Assembly (NCBI GenBank): GCA_001872735.1
Contig: MNWT01000013.1
Coordinates: 85,374-149,373, forward strand
Direction of reading: 5' to 3'
DNA length: 64,000 nucleotides
Origin: Verrucomicrobia bacterium CG1_02_43_26
GTDB taxonomy: Bacteria; Verrucomicrobiota; Verrucomicrobiia; Opitutales; CG1-02-43-26
Shown: positions 55,699 to 64,000 of the stretch, piece after piece
Layout of the letters: each line of letters begins with the position of its first letter
Numbering within the stretch: the stretch's first letter is position 1
The notes under the pieces: model-generated
What the model was told of the DNA's origin: nothing
The model's database searches: none
The model's input: the letters and a program-made list of their open reading frames with translations, nothing else
Position numbers and translations under genes: made by a program

Positions 55699-56775
55699 CT
55701 AGGCAGCATTTTCATCTTCTTTCAGAATCTCAATGTTTTCCTCTTTCAGCTCTTCTTCGTTCTTATTTTCAATAACAAGATCTTCTTCTTTTTTCTCGAC
55801 AAGAAGATTGTTGCTCGATTTCTCCAATATCTTTTTCTCTACCTCATTAATCAACAGCTTCTTCTTCTCAACCTTCTTAAGGTCAATAACGGGAGCTTCT
55901 TTTTGAATAATCGTCGGTTGGACAGTCTGTTGTGAATTTGTATTTTGCTGAGCTGCTTGTCTCTGGTTAACACATAGAATAATGTAACGCACTAAGTCGA
56001 TCGTTCCACCTAACGCAGCACCTCCTACAATCGGCGGCAAGATCAAGATCGCATTCCACCCCCATGTTGTCACGTTTGGTACAGCACTGGTAAGCGTAGA
56101 ATTCAAGAACGAATTCAGGAGAAATCCAAACACGGCTCCTCCAAGGCTTCCACCAAAGGTAAAGGGGATGGGTACCCATTTTGCGGCTGTCACGACCCAT
56201 GAGACTACTCGCTTAGCTATCGAGCGGCCTTGCTCATCTGGAATCACTTCGTCTATCTTTCCATCTATAAATACTTCCATGCCATGCAAGATTTTGTCCA
56301 GAAAACCTCCTTTATTATCTTTATTAGAATCGATAAATGCTAGCTTCAGTGCCTGTAACTCAACGCCTGTTTTGTCTACTAATTCGTCAGACAGTTTGTC
56401 GACATCAATATTCGTGTCATTCTCCTTGCCCTTCATGACTTTTCTAAGGGCATTTGCAAGGGTCGATTTCACAGCTTCACTTTCTGTCGTTCCATCTTTA
56501 AACACGTTCTGGAAATGTTCTCCCAAAAACCCTTCTATCTGCTGCACCAATTCATTTTTATCGGTAAACTTCACAACGAGATCCTGGATTTTCTTCACAT
56601 TCTCTGAGGTTAACATCCCTTTTAGCATGTCCTTGGTAATGATTTGGATATCTTTATTACCTTCAGACGTAACAAAAGTCCCAATTTTTTCCTCTACTTT
56701 TTCAATATCAATTATAACTTCATTACTTTTATTACTGCCTACAGGTGTAGTATTCAAGACTTTCAAATTACTCAT
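55699..56775 (-). CDS. Protein of unknown function with a bilobed hydrophobic domain and Glu/Lys-rich tail
   Basis: A 358-residue protein. Residues 1-170 are soluble and charged, with EF-hand-like FIDSNKDNKGG. Two hydrophobic stretches of about 25-35 residues follow (around 190-225 and 235-270) with a short turn, so both ends may face the same side. Residues 275-358 are a Lys/Glu-rich low-complexity tail with many EEL and KEE repeats. No signal peptide is seen and no homologue is recognised. The bilobed pattern resembles chlamydial inclusion-membrane proteins, but this may be coincidence. Single gene with its own terminator. Confidence 0.65.
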   Translation of the reverse strand: MSNLKVLNTTPVGSNKSNEVIIDIEKVEEKIGTFVTSEGNKDIQIITKDMLKGMLTSENVKKIQDLVVKFTDKNELVQQIEGFLGEHFQNVFKDGTTESEAVKSTLANALRKVMKGKENDTNIDVDKLSDELVDKTGVELQALKLAFIDSNKDNKGGFLDKILHGMEVFIDGKIDEVIPDEQGRSIAKRVVSWVVTAAKWVPIPFTFGGSLGGAVFGFLLNSFLNSTLTSAVPNVTTWGWNAILILPPIVGGAALGGTIDLVRYIILCVNQRQAAQQNTNSQQTVQPTIIQKEAPVIDLKKVEKKKLLINEVEKKILEKSSNNLLVEKKEEDLVIENKNEEELKEENIEILKEDENAA

Positions 56776-56851
56776 AGCACAATCTTTCTCTTTTCGGGGT
56801 TTTTAGGGGTGAGGGTATAGGTAATGCCAGTTCACAAAAAGCTGGCCGACA

Positions 56852-56866
56852 TTAGATAAAATCTAA
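56852..56866. repeat. Short inverted repeat upstream of the 55699 gene
   Basis: TTAGAT (56852-56857) and ATCTAA (56861-56866) separated by AAA. It lies about 80 bases before the minus-strand ATG and may be an operator, or a terminator element of the gene at 56904, but it has no clear T tract. Confidence 0.3.
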
Positions 56867-56903
56867 AATTGTATTGCGCAAAAAATCAATCTTAAAATTT
56901 CCT

Positions 56904-57674
56904 CTAAATCCTTACTTCAAGCCCATCATACGCCAACTCAACACCTTCCGGCATTTTTTGCTGCCAGGTATCGTAATCAATATGACAGGTCATATGCGTC
57001 AAATAAGTCTGCTTTCCGCCAATAATATTCGCCATCGCAACCGCTTCATCAATCGTCATGTGGCTTGGGTGTTCCAAGGGGCGCAATCCATCAAGCACCA
57101 CAAGATCCGCCCCTCTGGCCAATTCTTGTCCTTCTTCGGTCACGGTCTTGCAATCACTATAGTAAGCGAATCGTTTGCCCGTTCCTGCTTCTTCGAACAC
57201 CAGTCCCAAAACAGTTATCGGAGGGTGCGGCAAAATAGTAGCGTAAATAACGCCCCCGGGCACTTCTAATCGCTTTGGCATCTTGTGTAACTGAAAGGCA
57301 GGGTATCCGCGAACCAAGGGCTTATCTAAGATAGCATATGAAAAAACAGCTCTCACACGCCCCAATCCTTCTTCTGTACTATACACCGGTATAGCGCTTT
57401 CTTGGCAAAAGCGTCGCAGGTCATCCATTCCTAAAACGTGGTCTGCGTGGCCATGCGTCAAAATAAAGTAATCCACGGTGCGTACCCCGTGCCATAGGCA
57501 CTGCAATCGGAATTCTTGCCCCGCATCTATTTGGATATGGCAGCCTCCCATCTCAACATGTACACAGCTCCTGGTTCTCCAGTTTTTCGGGTTCTTCAGG
57601 TCCAGTCCCGGTTGATCATGCGCAATCACGGGCACACCTTCCGATGTTCCTGTCCCTAAAAAAATAACTTTCAT
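56904..57674 (-). CDS. Metallo-beta-lactamase-fold hydrolase (PhnP-like)
   Basis: A 256-residue MBL-fold enzyme. VIFLGTGTSEGVPV starts it, THGHADHVLGMDDLR gives the HxHxDH zinc ligands (near residue 75), and YYSDCKTVTEEG and PSHMTIDEAVAMA the remaining ligands; THMTCHIDYD closes the metal site. PhnP-type phosphodiesterases act on cyclic phosphates, but this family also includes other activities. Follows the P-II gene by 10 bases. Confidence 0.87.
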   Translation of the reverse strand: MKVIFLGTGTSEGVPVIAHDQPGLDLKNPKNWRTRSCVHVEMGGCHIQIDAGQEFRLQCLWHGVRTVDYFILTHGHADHVLGMDDLRRFCQESAIPVYSTEEGLGRVRAVFSYAILDKPLVRGYPAFQLHKMPKRLEVPGGVIYATILPHPPITVLGLVFEEAGTGKRFAYYSDCKTVTEEGQELARGADLVVLDGLRPLEHPSHMTIDEAVAMANIIGGKQTYLTHMTCHIDYDTWQQKMPEGVELAYDGLEVRI

Positions 57675-57684
57675 AACTTATAAT

Positions 57685-58029
<345 letters not shown>

Positions 58030-58072
58030 TTACCAACTCTATTCTCAACCTAATTTTAAACTAAAATCAAGA

Positions 58073-59017
58073 TTATATCTCAGCGCCAAATCCACCTGTC
58101 ACTCCTTTGCAAATAATTGCTTCTACATCATAGGGGTGCAACGATTCATAATGCTGGCACTTTACGCGAAAATCTTTTATCCGTATATCGTTGTCAAGTT
58201 CCCTGTATAGCAATCGTGCCGCGTCTTCTACAAACTTCAAGTGTGCTCCGTTCAGTTCCGCAAAGGCTTGCTCGTCTTCGCGCTTTACCATCACTTGCAC
58301 TTCTGTCTTGAGCGCGCTTAGGCACATCTCTTGCAAATCGTCAATCCATAAGGTCGCTTCCTCCGCCACTTCTACGCTTAAAAACGCTTTACTGCGTTGA
58401 GAATGAGGAACGCCATATTGGTTGCGCCATTCTCTTGCGTGCTCCGAAAGCGCCGATGAACAGGGGCACGCTGAACTATAGGTATATTCAAAATGTATAA
58501 ATTTGCGAAACACACCATCTGCCCCTATTCGTCCTTCATAGGAAACAGGATAATATTGATGGCCTTCCAACTCACTCCTCAAGCTCTTTTGCTTGATGGG
58601 ATAGCGAAAGCTTAATTTCAAGCGCCCTCCTTTTGTTCCTAGCTTGCTTTCCTGCTCGCGTATAATTGGCTCTATGGATTCTAATCGAAATACATCTACC
58701 CTGTGTTGATAAAAAATTCTCGCTAGCCGAGACATATGAGCCCCTCTCACATGCTTCTCAATAGTAACTCCACCATCTACCTTCGCATCAAGCTCTCGCC
58801 CACCACCGTCTTTCATCGCAATATGAATCGGTAATCGAAATCCACTAATCCCCACATGCGGAATCGCTTTCCCCATCAGCGTACTTTCCGTCAATGTTTC
58901 CTGTGTATCTGGCAAGCTGTCTAAATAACTGTCGGTTACTTCAAATGCTTCATCATATACTTTCATGCGGCTTTTCCCGTTCACCATACACTCACGCTCC
59001 TTATCCTTGATATTCAT
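58073..59017 (-). CDS. folE2: GTP cyclohydrolase FolE2 (type IB)
   Basis: A 314-residue enzyme producing dihydroneopterin triphosphate for folate or queuosine. IPHVGISGFRLPIHI, TIEKHVRGAHMSRLARIFYQH, YTYSSACPCSSALSEHAREW (the Cys and His metal ligands; quoted in part) and GVPHSQRSKAFLSVEV are diagnostic. DNDIRIKDFRVKCQHYESLHPYDVEA near the end is also typical. FolE2 replaces the zinc enzyme FolE in many bacteria. A later Met is also possible as start, since the first 15 residues are not conserved. Confidence 0.93.
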   Translation of the reverse strand: MNIKDKERECMVNGKSRMKVYDEAFEVTDSYLDSLPDTQETLTESTLMGKAIPHVGISGFRLPIHIAMKDGGGRELDAKVDGGVTIEKHVRGAHMSRLARIFYQHRVDVFRLESIEPIIREQESKLGTKGGRLKLSFRYPIKQKSLRSELEGHQYYPVSYEGRIGADGVFRKFIHFEYTYSSACPCSSALSEHAREWRNQYGVPHSQRSKAFLSVEVAEEATLWIDDLQEMCLSALKTEVQVMVKREDEQAFAELNGAHLKFVEDAARLLYRELDNDIRIKDFRVKCQHYESLHPYDVEAIICKGVTGGFGAEI

Positions 59018-59097
59018 TCATTGACAATTTACCGCTTTCTCCCGCGAAAGACAACTTATTCCGAACCCGTTGAATCGCTATCGTTGACATTGAATAG

Positions 59098-59688
59098 CTA
59101 GATAACTGTAAAGTCTACAACAGGTGGTGGTGCATAATAAAATTGGTGTAATTTCATCACTCCAATCGTACATAGCGCAAAAAAATAGGCCCATTTATAA
59201 ACATCTTGAATAGCTACTGCTGCTAGCTGTGTGGTCATCAACAAAGCAGGAGAAAAAACAAACCCGCAAAAGTAATAAGCAGTCACAAGAGAAAGATTAA
59301 TCGCTTGTATAAATTGTTCACACAGGGCTAGGCTCGCATTGCCTCGAGCGAGCGCAGATAGTTGAAAATCATGCCTGTCCATGCTAACAAGGTATGGTTT
59401 CGCAAAAAGTCCAAGCGTCTTCAACGGGTTCTGCAATGGGCCTCTGCCTATATGCAACGAGCTAGACGCAAACTTATAGCCCCAGACAAAGCTTGTTGCC
59501 AAATTAATCAAGAGTATTGCCGGCTTAACATACCCAAGCAGTGGTATATCAGCATTCATCGCAAAGGGGCGCATTTTCGCCGCCCACCGTTGCCCCGCTC
59601 CTACAACCCCAGCAACCGTAGCACCGACTGCGAATTTTTCCCATTTGTTAGCCCTATAATACTGAAACTGCTCTACTCTAATTACCAT
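59098..59688 (-). CDS. Small membrane protein of unknown function
   Basis: A 196-residue protein with several hydrophobic stretches (FAVGATVAGVVGAG, VKPAILLINLATSFVWGY, LSLVTAYYFCGFVFSPALL, QDVYKWAYFFALCTIGVM). No family was recognised. The N-terminus VEQFQYYRANKWEK is soluble. It lies between folE2 and the divergent MBL gene and has 80 bases to folE2. Confidence 0.6.
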   Translation of the reverse strand: MVIRVEQFQYYRANKWEKFAVGATVAGVVGAGQRWAAKMRPFAMNADIPLLGYVKPAILLINLATSFVWGYKFASSSLHIGRGPLQNPLKTLGLFAKPYLVSMDRHDFQLSALARGNASLALCEQFIQAINLSLVTAYYFCGFVFSPALLMTTQLAAVAIQDVYKWAYFFALCTIGVMKLHQFYYAPPPVVDFTVI

Positions 59689-59738
59689 TTAGCATAACCT
59701 CTCAACGAAGATAATTATTCCGTACCAATGAGGCAAGT

Positions 59739-59759
59739 ATTTATCTAATACAGATAAAT
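59739..59759. repeat. Inverted repeat in the divergent region before the 59838 gene
   Basis: ATTTATCT (59739-59746) and AGATAAAT (59752-59759), perfect 8-bp arms around AATAC, in a 149-bp AT-rich divergent region. A possible operator; no promoter is certain. Confidence 0.3.
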
Positions 59760-59837
59760 TTTGTATCTTCTTGAACAAAACATTTTTAAATTAAATTTTG
59801 GTTTACCTTCTGAGCTAAATATTGTCTCATAACATCA

Positions 59838-60641
59838 ATGGCTAATCGTTTTCACATTCTCGGAAGTAGTAGTTCCGGAAATTGTTCTATCATTGAAACA
59901 GATGATAGTATCGTCATGATCGATGCCGGTTTTTCCGCAAAGAAAATCGAGGAACTTATGCAGCCGACAGGCTTGACCATTAATGACATTGATGCCGTTT
60001 TCATCACCCACGAACATTCAGATCATGCAATCGGCTTGCGTGGCCTTTCTAGAAAACGACCAGAGCTCCCTTTCTTTGCTAACCAGCAAACGGCCCACAC
60101 CCTTCAGGAAAATTTACCCAGAAAACTCAATTGGCAAATTTTTGAAACAGGCTCGTCTTTCAGGTTCGAGAATTTTGAGGTCTCCAATTTCGCTATTCCC
60201 CATGATGCCTATGATCCCGTAGGGTTTGTCTTCGAAATAAAAAATCCCGTCCCCGGAGAGCCCAACCAAAGAGTCGCTTGGGCAACCGATCTCGGCTATA
60301 TCCCCGGTCTCGTCCAGGAACGAATCTTCGATGTCGAGATTCTCGTCCTTGAAGCCAATTACGATCTCGACCTATTGGATAACAATCTTTCGCGTCCTTG
60401 GTCCCTCAAGCAGCGCATCAAGGGGCGCCATGGACACCTCTCCAATGCTGACTCTTTCGAGTACATCTCAAATAAACTTTCCCCTCATTGGAAAAAAATC
60501 TTTCTTGCCCATCTAAGCAAGGATTGTAATGATATATGTAGAGTTAATGAGCAATTTGCTCCTCTAGACTCACATTCTTCATTTAACATAAATATAGTGG
60601 ATCCTACAAAAAGTCATCCGTTGACTTGCGATCTAAACTAA
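59838..60641 (+). CDS. Metallo-beta-lactamase-fold exonuclease-like protein (WalJ/YycJ family)
   Basis: A 267-residue MBL-fold protein. HILGSSSSGNCSIIETDDSIVMIDAG, HEHSDHAIGLRGLSR (HxHxDH), DLGYIPGLV and HGHLSNADS (zinc ligands), then IFLAHLSKDCND, follow the YycJ/WalJ pattern (quoted in part). Such proteins are 5'-exonucleases thought to help DNA repair or wall regulation. It is followed 38 bases later by pyruvate kinase on the same strand. Confidence 0.87.
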   Translation: MANRFHILGSSSSGNCSIIETDDSIVMIDAGFSAKKIEELMQPTGLTINDIDAVFITHEHSDHAIGLRGLSRKRPELPFFANQQTAHTLQENLPRKLNWQIFETGSSFRFENFEVSNFAIPHDAYDPVGFVFEIKNPVPGEPNQRVAWATDLGYIPGLVQERIFDVEILVLEANYDLDLLDNNLSRPWSLKQRIKGRHGHLSNADSFEYISNKLSPHWKKIFLAHLSKDCNDICRVNEQFAPLDSHSSFNINIVDPTKSHPLTCDLN

Positions 60642-60679
60642 CTTAACGTTGCCTGTTTTAAATTCAGGGCACATGCATT

Positions 60680-62113
60680 ATGGAACGAGCTTATCGTCAT
60701 ACTAAAATCATTTTCACTATTGGTCCCGCCACAGAAGGTATCGAGGTCATTACTCAGCTTATAAATGCAGGCGCAGATATCTGTCGTCTCAATATGGCGC
60801 ATGCGTCTCATGAATGGACGCGGCAGACTATTGCCAATATCCGTAAGGCCAGCGAAATCGCGGGTAAGGATATTGCTATCATGATGGATATCAAAGGCCC
60901 TGAAATACGCACAGGTGATGTGGATGTCCCTTACAACCTCAGCAAAGGGGATCAGCTGGATGTGTACATGTCCCAAACTGCTATGGGAAATCCGTTAGAC
61001 CATGCTCCTATCTATGCCACTTATGTCAATTATCCCAATCTTATAAATGATGTCAATGAAGGGGATGCGCTGCTGATCGATAGTGGGCACATTCAACTAA
61101 GGATTATGGAAAAACAGGCAGACTTTTTGCGCTGCGAGGTCGTTATCCCTGGTCGCCTAACCAGCCGTAGGCATGTTAACCTACCAGGTGTCTATGTCAG
61201 CTTGCCACCGCTTACAGAAAAGGATAAGGGGGATATCGCCGTGGGTATCGCAGAGAATATAGAGTTTTTTGCCCTGTCGTTTGTACGTGAAGCAGGGGAT
61301 ATCGTAGCGTTGCGCAAGATTCTTCAGGAGAAGGATTCTCAAGCCAAAATAATCGCTAAACTCGAGGACCAGACTGCTATCACAAACATGGAGGAGATTA
61401 TAATCGAGTCCGATGGCCTGATGGTCGCCCGAGGTGACCTTGGAGTCGAGTGCCCGTTTGAGCAACTGCCTATTATTCAACGCACAGCCGTTGCTATGTC
61501 GATCAAGAATACGAAGCCCGTTATTGTCGCTACGCATATGCTGGAGTCGATGATCAGTTCTCCGCTCCCTACACGAGCAGAGGTCTCGGATGTAGCCAAT
61601 GCTGTCAGTGAGAAGGCGGACGCTATCATGCTCTCGGCTGAAACCACAATAGGGAAGTATCCTATCAAGTGCATCGAGGTCATGAACAGCATCAGTTGCG
61701 CCATGGAGGAGATTGCAGTAACCGAATACAATAAAGACTTGGAACTGTGTACCCCTAAAACAAAAATTTTAAGATCAGCGGTCGTCTTGGCACAAGAACT
61801 AAACAGGGCTGGAATTATAGCCTTCACCAACACAGGCTTACTGACGCAGGTTCTATCCTCCCTTAGACCTACAAAGTGCCCTATATTCGCATTTACAGAG
61901 AATGAGGCGGTGTATAAGCAGATGCACCTACTATGGGGAGTATATCCCTTTTTATCCAAATTCTCAAATAACCCAGAGATCACTATTGAAGAGGCCTTCA
62001 AGAGCCTAAAGGCCACTGGGCTAGTAGAAACAGGGAATACAATGGTTGTCGTAACCAATATTATATTAGGACCTTCCATACGAGACTCTATTCAAATTCG
62101 TGTTATCGAATAG
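60680..62113 (+). CDS. pyk: Pyruvate kinase
   Basis: A 477-residue glycolytic enzyme converting phosphoenolpyruvate and ADP to pyruvate and ATP. KIIFTIGPATEG, MMDIKGPEIRTG, IAKLEDQTAITNMEEI (catalytic Lys region), VARGDLGVECPFEQLPI (Mg ligand) and STAETTIGKYPIK-like SAETTIGKYPIKC are present. The first motif starts directly after the initiator region, which is normal. No Shine-Dalgarno. No rho-independent terminator follows on the plus strand; the hairpin at 62254 acts on the other strand. Confidence 0.96.
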   Translation: MERAYRHTKIIFTIGPATEGIEVITQLINAGADICRLNMAHASHEWTRQTIANIRKASEIAGKDIAIMMDIKGPEIRTGDVDVPYNLSKGDQLDVYMSQTAMGNPLDHAPIYATYVNYPNLINDVNEGDALLIDSGHIQLRIMEKQADFLRCEVVIPGRLTSRRHVNLPGVYVSLPPLTEKDKGDIAVGIAENIEFFALSFVREAGDIVALRKILQEKDSQAKIIAKLEDQTAITNMEEIIIESDGLMVARGDLGVECPFEQLPIIQRTAVAMSIKNTKPVIVATHMLESMISSPLPTRAEVSDVANAVSEKADAIMLSAETTIGKYPIKCIEVMNSISCAMEEIAVTEYNKDLELCTPKTKILRSAVVLAQELNRAGIIAFTNTGLLTQVLSSLRPTKCPIFAFTENEAVYKQMHLLWGVYPFLSKFSNNPEITIEEAFKSLKATGLVETGNTMVVVTNIILGPSIRDSIQIRVIE

Positions 62114-62253
62114 CCGAAGGGTCTCATAAATTCTTAATAAGAGGTGGCCTCTTGTACTGAACAGCTAGGTGGCGAATCGAATTAACGTGTTATTTTCAAA
62201 TCAATAAAGATTGATTTTATAAATAGCACTAGCCTTGTAGTGTCATAAAAAAA

Positions 62254-62273
62254 AGGTGCTCACTCGAGCACCT
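62254..62273 (-). terminator. Hairpin terminator of the 62318 gene
   Basis: AGGTGCTC (62254-62261) and GAGCACCT (62266-62273), a perfect 8-bp stem with an ACTC loop, followed on the minus strand by eight T. Lies 45 bases after the stop of the membrane-protein gene. Confidence 0.75.
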
Positions 62274-62285
62274 AAAATGGCTAAA

Positions 62286-62307
62286 GTTTGTTTCAGGTGA
62301 AACAAAC
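62286..62307. other. parS-like 22-bp palindrome, copy 1
   Basis: The core TGTTTCAGGTGAAACA differs from the bacterial chromosomal parS consensus TGTTTCACGTGAAACA in one central base. Flanking GTT and AAC extend the arms to a perfect 10-bp inverted repeat with a GG centre. It lies in the 3' region of the 62318 gene, 10 bases after its stop. An identical copy is at 63499-63520. Confidence 0.65.
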
Positions 62308-62317
62308 CAAGCAAAAA

Positions 62318-63190
62318 TCACTTCACGGTGAGGCCTAAATAATTCATCAACCAGATCTCCTTCCACAGGCGGTAACGCCCTTCGTTAGTGATCTTACCGT
62401 ACTCTTCCACTAAGCTTGGCGGCAACAGAAAGCCCTTCTTCATATTCAACTGCTGAAGCATCCTCTGCTGCTGATTCAGATCAACCAAAGGCTCCTCAAC
62501 CCACTTCTCAAGCTCCTTACCGAGCATCTTCACTTGCTGATCATGCACCTCCAACAACCTGGACAAAGATGTCGTTAACGGCTTACGCCTTACATACCAA
62601 TTACTTGGGTAAAAACCTCCAAACGGCATAAAGATATTATCCGTCATACAGCGCCCGCCGCTCTTAAAGAGGGATGTGACCACAAAGTGCACAGAAAAGG
62701 CACCATCTCTACGTGGCAGAAACACGACCTGAAGCCGCCTCAAACCAGGCTCATCATCCATCACGATGACAAACATATTCACCTCTCCCAAGATCTTAGC
62801 CATCAACGGCACTTCATTACTGAACCCTAAACGCCTGATCTCCTCCTTAAGCTCTATAAAGCGCTTCCGAGCAGGCCACACCTCCCCCGTATTATTCTTC
62901 TGATAAGACGGAAACAGCGGCACTGAGCTCTTACTCAACGCACTTATACCCAACCACATATAGACCGTCTCCAACAGGAACCAAGCCAAGAAGCAGACAA
63001 CCAGCAGCACCCAAAACGGTTTGTCCGCGATCTCAAACGCCTTCAAAAAGTAAGCCCCAATAAAGCTAACCAACCCCCAACGCACCCATCGATTGACAAT
63101 CGTCAACCAAGGCCACCCCAAACGCACATTCCCCCACAGCAACATGAATGCAAAAATAATAAATAACAATAAAATATTTCCCAATTCCAT
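62318..63190 (-). CDS. Membrane protein of unknown function
   Basis: A 290-residue protein. Two or three hydrophobic helices make up the first 90 residues (ILLLFIIFAFMLLWG, WGLVSFIGAYFLKAF, VLLVVCFLAWFLLETVYMWLG). A soluble domain of about 190 residues follows, with EVNMFVIVMDDEPGLRRLQVVFLPRRDG and an end LVEEYGKITNEGRYRLWKEIW. I do not recognise the family. It is flanked on both sides by the same parS-like palindrome and has its own terminator. Perhaps a conserved lineage protein. Confidence 0.6.
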   Translation of the reverse strand: MELGNILLLFIIFAFMLLWGNVRLGWPWLTIVNRWVRWGLVSFIGAYFLKAFEIADKPFWVLLVVCFLAWFLLETVYMWLGISALSKSSVPLFPSYQKNNTGEVWPARKRFIELKEEIRRLGFSNEVPLMAKILGEVNMFVIVMDDEPGLRRLQVVFLPRRDGAFSVHFVVTSLFKSGGRCMTDNIFMPFGGFYPSNWYVRRKPLTTSLSRLLEVHDQQVKMLGKELEKWVEEPLVDLNQQQRMLQQLNMKKGFLLPPSLVEEYGKITNEGRYRLWKEIWLMNYLGLTVK

Positions 63191-63498
63191 AACAGAAGAT
63201 GATTATGTAAAAAAAGCGACTTACTGTCCAGTATTCATTTAAAGCAAAGAGAGCATAGGCTTGAAATAAATTCGCTATTTCGGAAATCAGCAAGGCTTGA
63301 ATAATTCGTTATAAAAACGCTTCAAAAAACCAATTTTACCGCCAGAACGGTCCGAAATTGATAATTTTCAGGAAAACAAACGAAACGAAAATACTAATAT
63401 TCAAATAGATTCCGAATCAACACATCTACAACCGAAATAGGCGTCAAATAGAACTTAAAACGCCATTAATACATCATTTTTTCGCCATAAAAAACGGA

Positions 63499-63520
63499 GT
63501 TTGTTTCAGGTGAAACAAAC
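63499..63520. other. parS-like 22-bp palindrome, copy 2
   Basis: Identical over all 22 bases, and one preceding A or G aside, to copy 1 at 62286-62307, and again one base off the parS core consensus. It lies about 310 bases upstream of the membrane-protein start. Two identical copies 1.2 kb apart speak against chance. Confidence 0.65.
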
Positions 63521-63576
63521 TTCGCGAAAAGAAGTGATCATTTGAGCACCCTAAAAACCCTAAGCCGGTGCGGTAA

Positions 63577-63649
63577 AAAAAAGAGAACGTTGTACAACAA
63601 ACGTTCTCTTTTTTTAAATAAACTTGGGCACAGTTATTTTTTGCCCAGG
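63577..63649 (-). terminator. Tandem terminator hairpins downstream of the 63655 gene
   Basis: First CTTGGGCA (63623-63630) pairs with TGCCCAGG (63642-63649, one wobble). Then AAAAAAGAGAACGT (63577-63590) pairs with ACGTTCTCTTTTTT (63601-63614), with A/T tracts on both sides that make it effective in both directions. Both lie just after the stop at 63655. Confidence 0.75.
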
Positions 63650-63654
63650 TGAAA

Positions 63655-63990
63655 TTATTTTTTCTTACCCTTTTTGGCAGGGGTTGATTTTTTATTATCC
63701 GGTTTTGGCGGAAGAGGTTTTTTTGTCGGTTTTGCTACTTTTTTAGATTTTGGAGCAGGTTCATCATCCTCATCATCGTCCTCATCATCGAGATCGTCTT
63801 CGTCCGAATCATCATCCTCCCCTTCGTAGTCATCATCGTCATCCCATTTCATGGTTTCGTCCTCTTCGATGGATTCCTCTTCCTCCTCTTCGACGTCCGG
63901 GAAGTCCTCTCCGATGTAATCCTTGTCACTCGCCTTTTCATCTTCCAGATCGAGCTCATAGCCCTCTGGAATATAATCGAGGATACTCAT
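63655..63990 (-). CDS. Low-complexity protein with acidic middle and basic tail
   Basis: A 111-residue protein. The first about 20 residues look ordered (SILDYIPEGYELDLEDE). Residues 30-75 are almost only Asp and Glu. From about 78 to the end it is Pro/Lys rich (KSKKVAKPTKKPLPPKP, then KKGKKK). Such polyampholytes often bind nucleic acid or basic proteins; some acidic proteins of this type are RNA-polymerase or ribosome partners. Function unknown. Its upstream region is cut by the window edge. Confidence 0.65.
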   Translation of the reverse strand: MSILDYIPEGYELDLEDEKASDKDYIGEDFPDVEEEEEESIEEDETMKWDDDDDYEGEDDDSDEDDLDDEDDDEDDEPAPKSKKVAKPTKKPLPPKPDNKKSTPAKKGKKK

Positions 63991-64000
63991 AATTTCGGTA

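Larger units (their letters stand above)
63191..63654. other. 464-bp intergenic region with parS-like site and terminator hairpins
   Basis: No gene was found. It holds the second parS-like palindrome (63499-63520), a strong terminator pair (63577-63649), and an AT-rich stretch that should contain the promoter of the membrane-protein gene at 62318-63190. Confidence 0.5.

Noticed and set aside
56168..56806. 212-residue plus-strand frame opposite the 55699 gene
   Set aside because: Ser/Phe/Leu-rich mirror of the charged minus-strand protein; no start context or motif.
61477..62079. 200-residue minus-strand frame inside pyk
   Set aside because: Pyruvate kinase motifs on the other strand are complete; this is an antisense shadow.
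62286..62307. parS-like palindrome as a transcription terminator
   Set aside because: Two-base centre cannot form a loop without losing pairs, no T tract follows, and an identical copy stands in front of the gene.
63481..63660. Replication origin next to the parS-like sites
   Set aside because: No DnaA-box cluster, dnaA, gidA or parAB genes are visible; parS alone does not show oriC.

Overview
The window is visibly AT-rich and gene-dense. It looks like chromosomal DNA of a Gram-negative bacterium of the Planctomycetota-Verrucomicrobiota-Bacteroidota breadth. Verrucomicrobiota is my best guess, by inference only: a CcsA-type cytochrome c maturation protein with a long N-terminal extension, a FloA/NfeD membrane-domain operon, a small coiled-coil plus HTH nucleoid-type protein, a GTP cyclohydrolase of the FolE2 type, and start codons that almost never follow a Shine-Dalgarno motif. 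No rRNA, tRNA, transposase or CRISPR array was seen.

Layout. (1) 1-15.8 kb: surface-glycan genes. On the minus strand are a partial epimerase/GDP-fucose synthase-like gene, a sugar C-methyltransferase, a heptose kinase (HddA) and guanylyltransferase (HddC), an epimerase, and an RmlA-RmlB module followed by an enzyme resembling plant/mimivirus NRS/ER (bifunctional 3,5-epimerase/4-reductase) in place of RmlC+RmlD. On the plus strand are glycosyltransferases and a Wzy-like polymerase. Two GT4 genes and a UDP-glucuronate 4-epimerase-like gene close the block. (2) 16-18.9 kb: a tandem pair of paralogous proteins of unknown family and a small secreted protein. (3) 19-26.3 kb: housekeeping and envelope genes (ccsA, H-NS-like HTH protein, nfeD-nfeD-floA operon, RodZ-like protein). 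(4) 26.5-49.1 kb: one apparently continuous minus-strand run of 22 tightly packed genes. Its promoter-proximal part makes sugars: HldE-like fusion in reversed domain order, GmhA-like isomerase, several epimerases, E1-alpha/E1-beta-like and split transketolase-like thiamine-diphosphate enzymes, C-methyltransferase, SDRs and alcohol dehydrogenase. Its distal part transfers sugars: GT9-like protein and GT2 proteins with an unusual repeated C-terminal Rossmann-like domain. (5) 49.4-50 kb: a HicAB toxin-antitoxin pair with a perfect palindromic operator. (6) 50-55.6 kb: a large protein of unknown function, two GDP-mannose 4,6-dehydratase paralogues and GDP-fucose synthase. (7) 55.7-64 kb: a protein with a bilobed hydrophobic segment, then housekeeping genes (MBL hydrolases, P-II, folE2, pyruvate kinase), and two identical 22-bp near-parS palindromes around a membrane-protein gene.

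The most interesting part is the 22-gene run. Two separate thiamine-diphosphate carbon-transfer enzyme pairs sit with a C-methyltransferase, three SDRs and an aldo/keto reductase. This suggests synthesis of an unusual branched-chain or modified sugar. The GDP-heptose (HddA/HddC/GmhA-like), GDP-fucose and dTDP-rhamnose-like modules would supply further precursors for the same polysaccharide or LPS. All functional statements rest on reading the protein sequences by eye; no database search was run.
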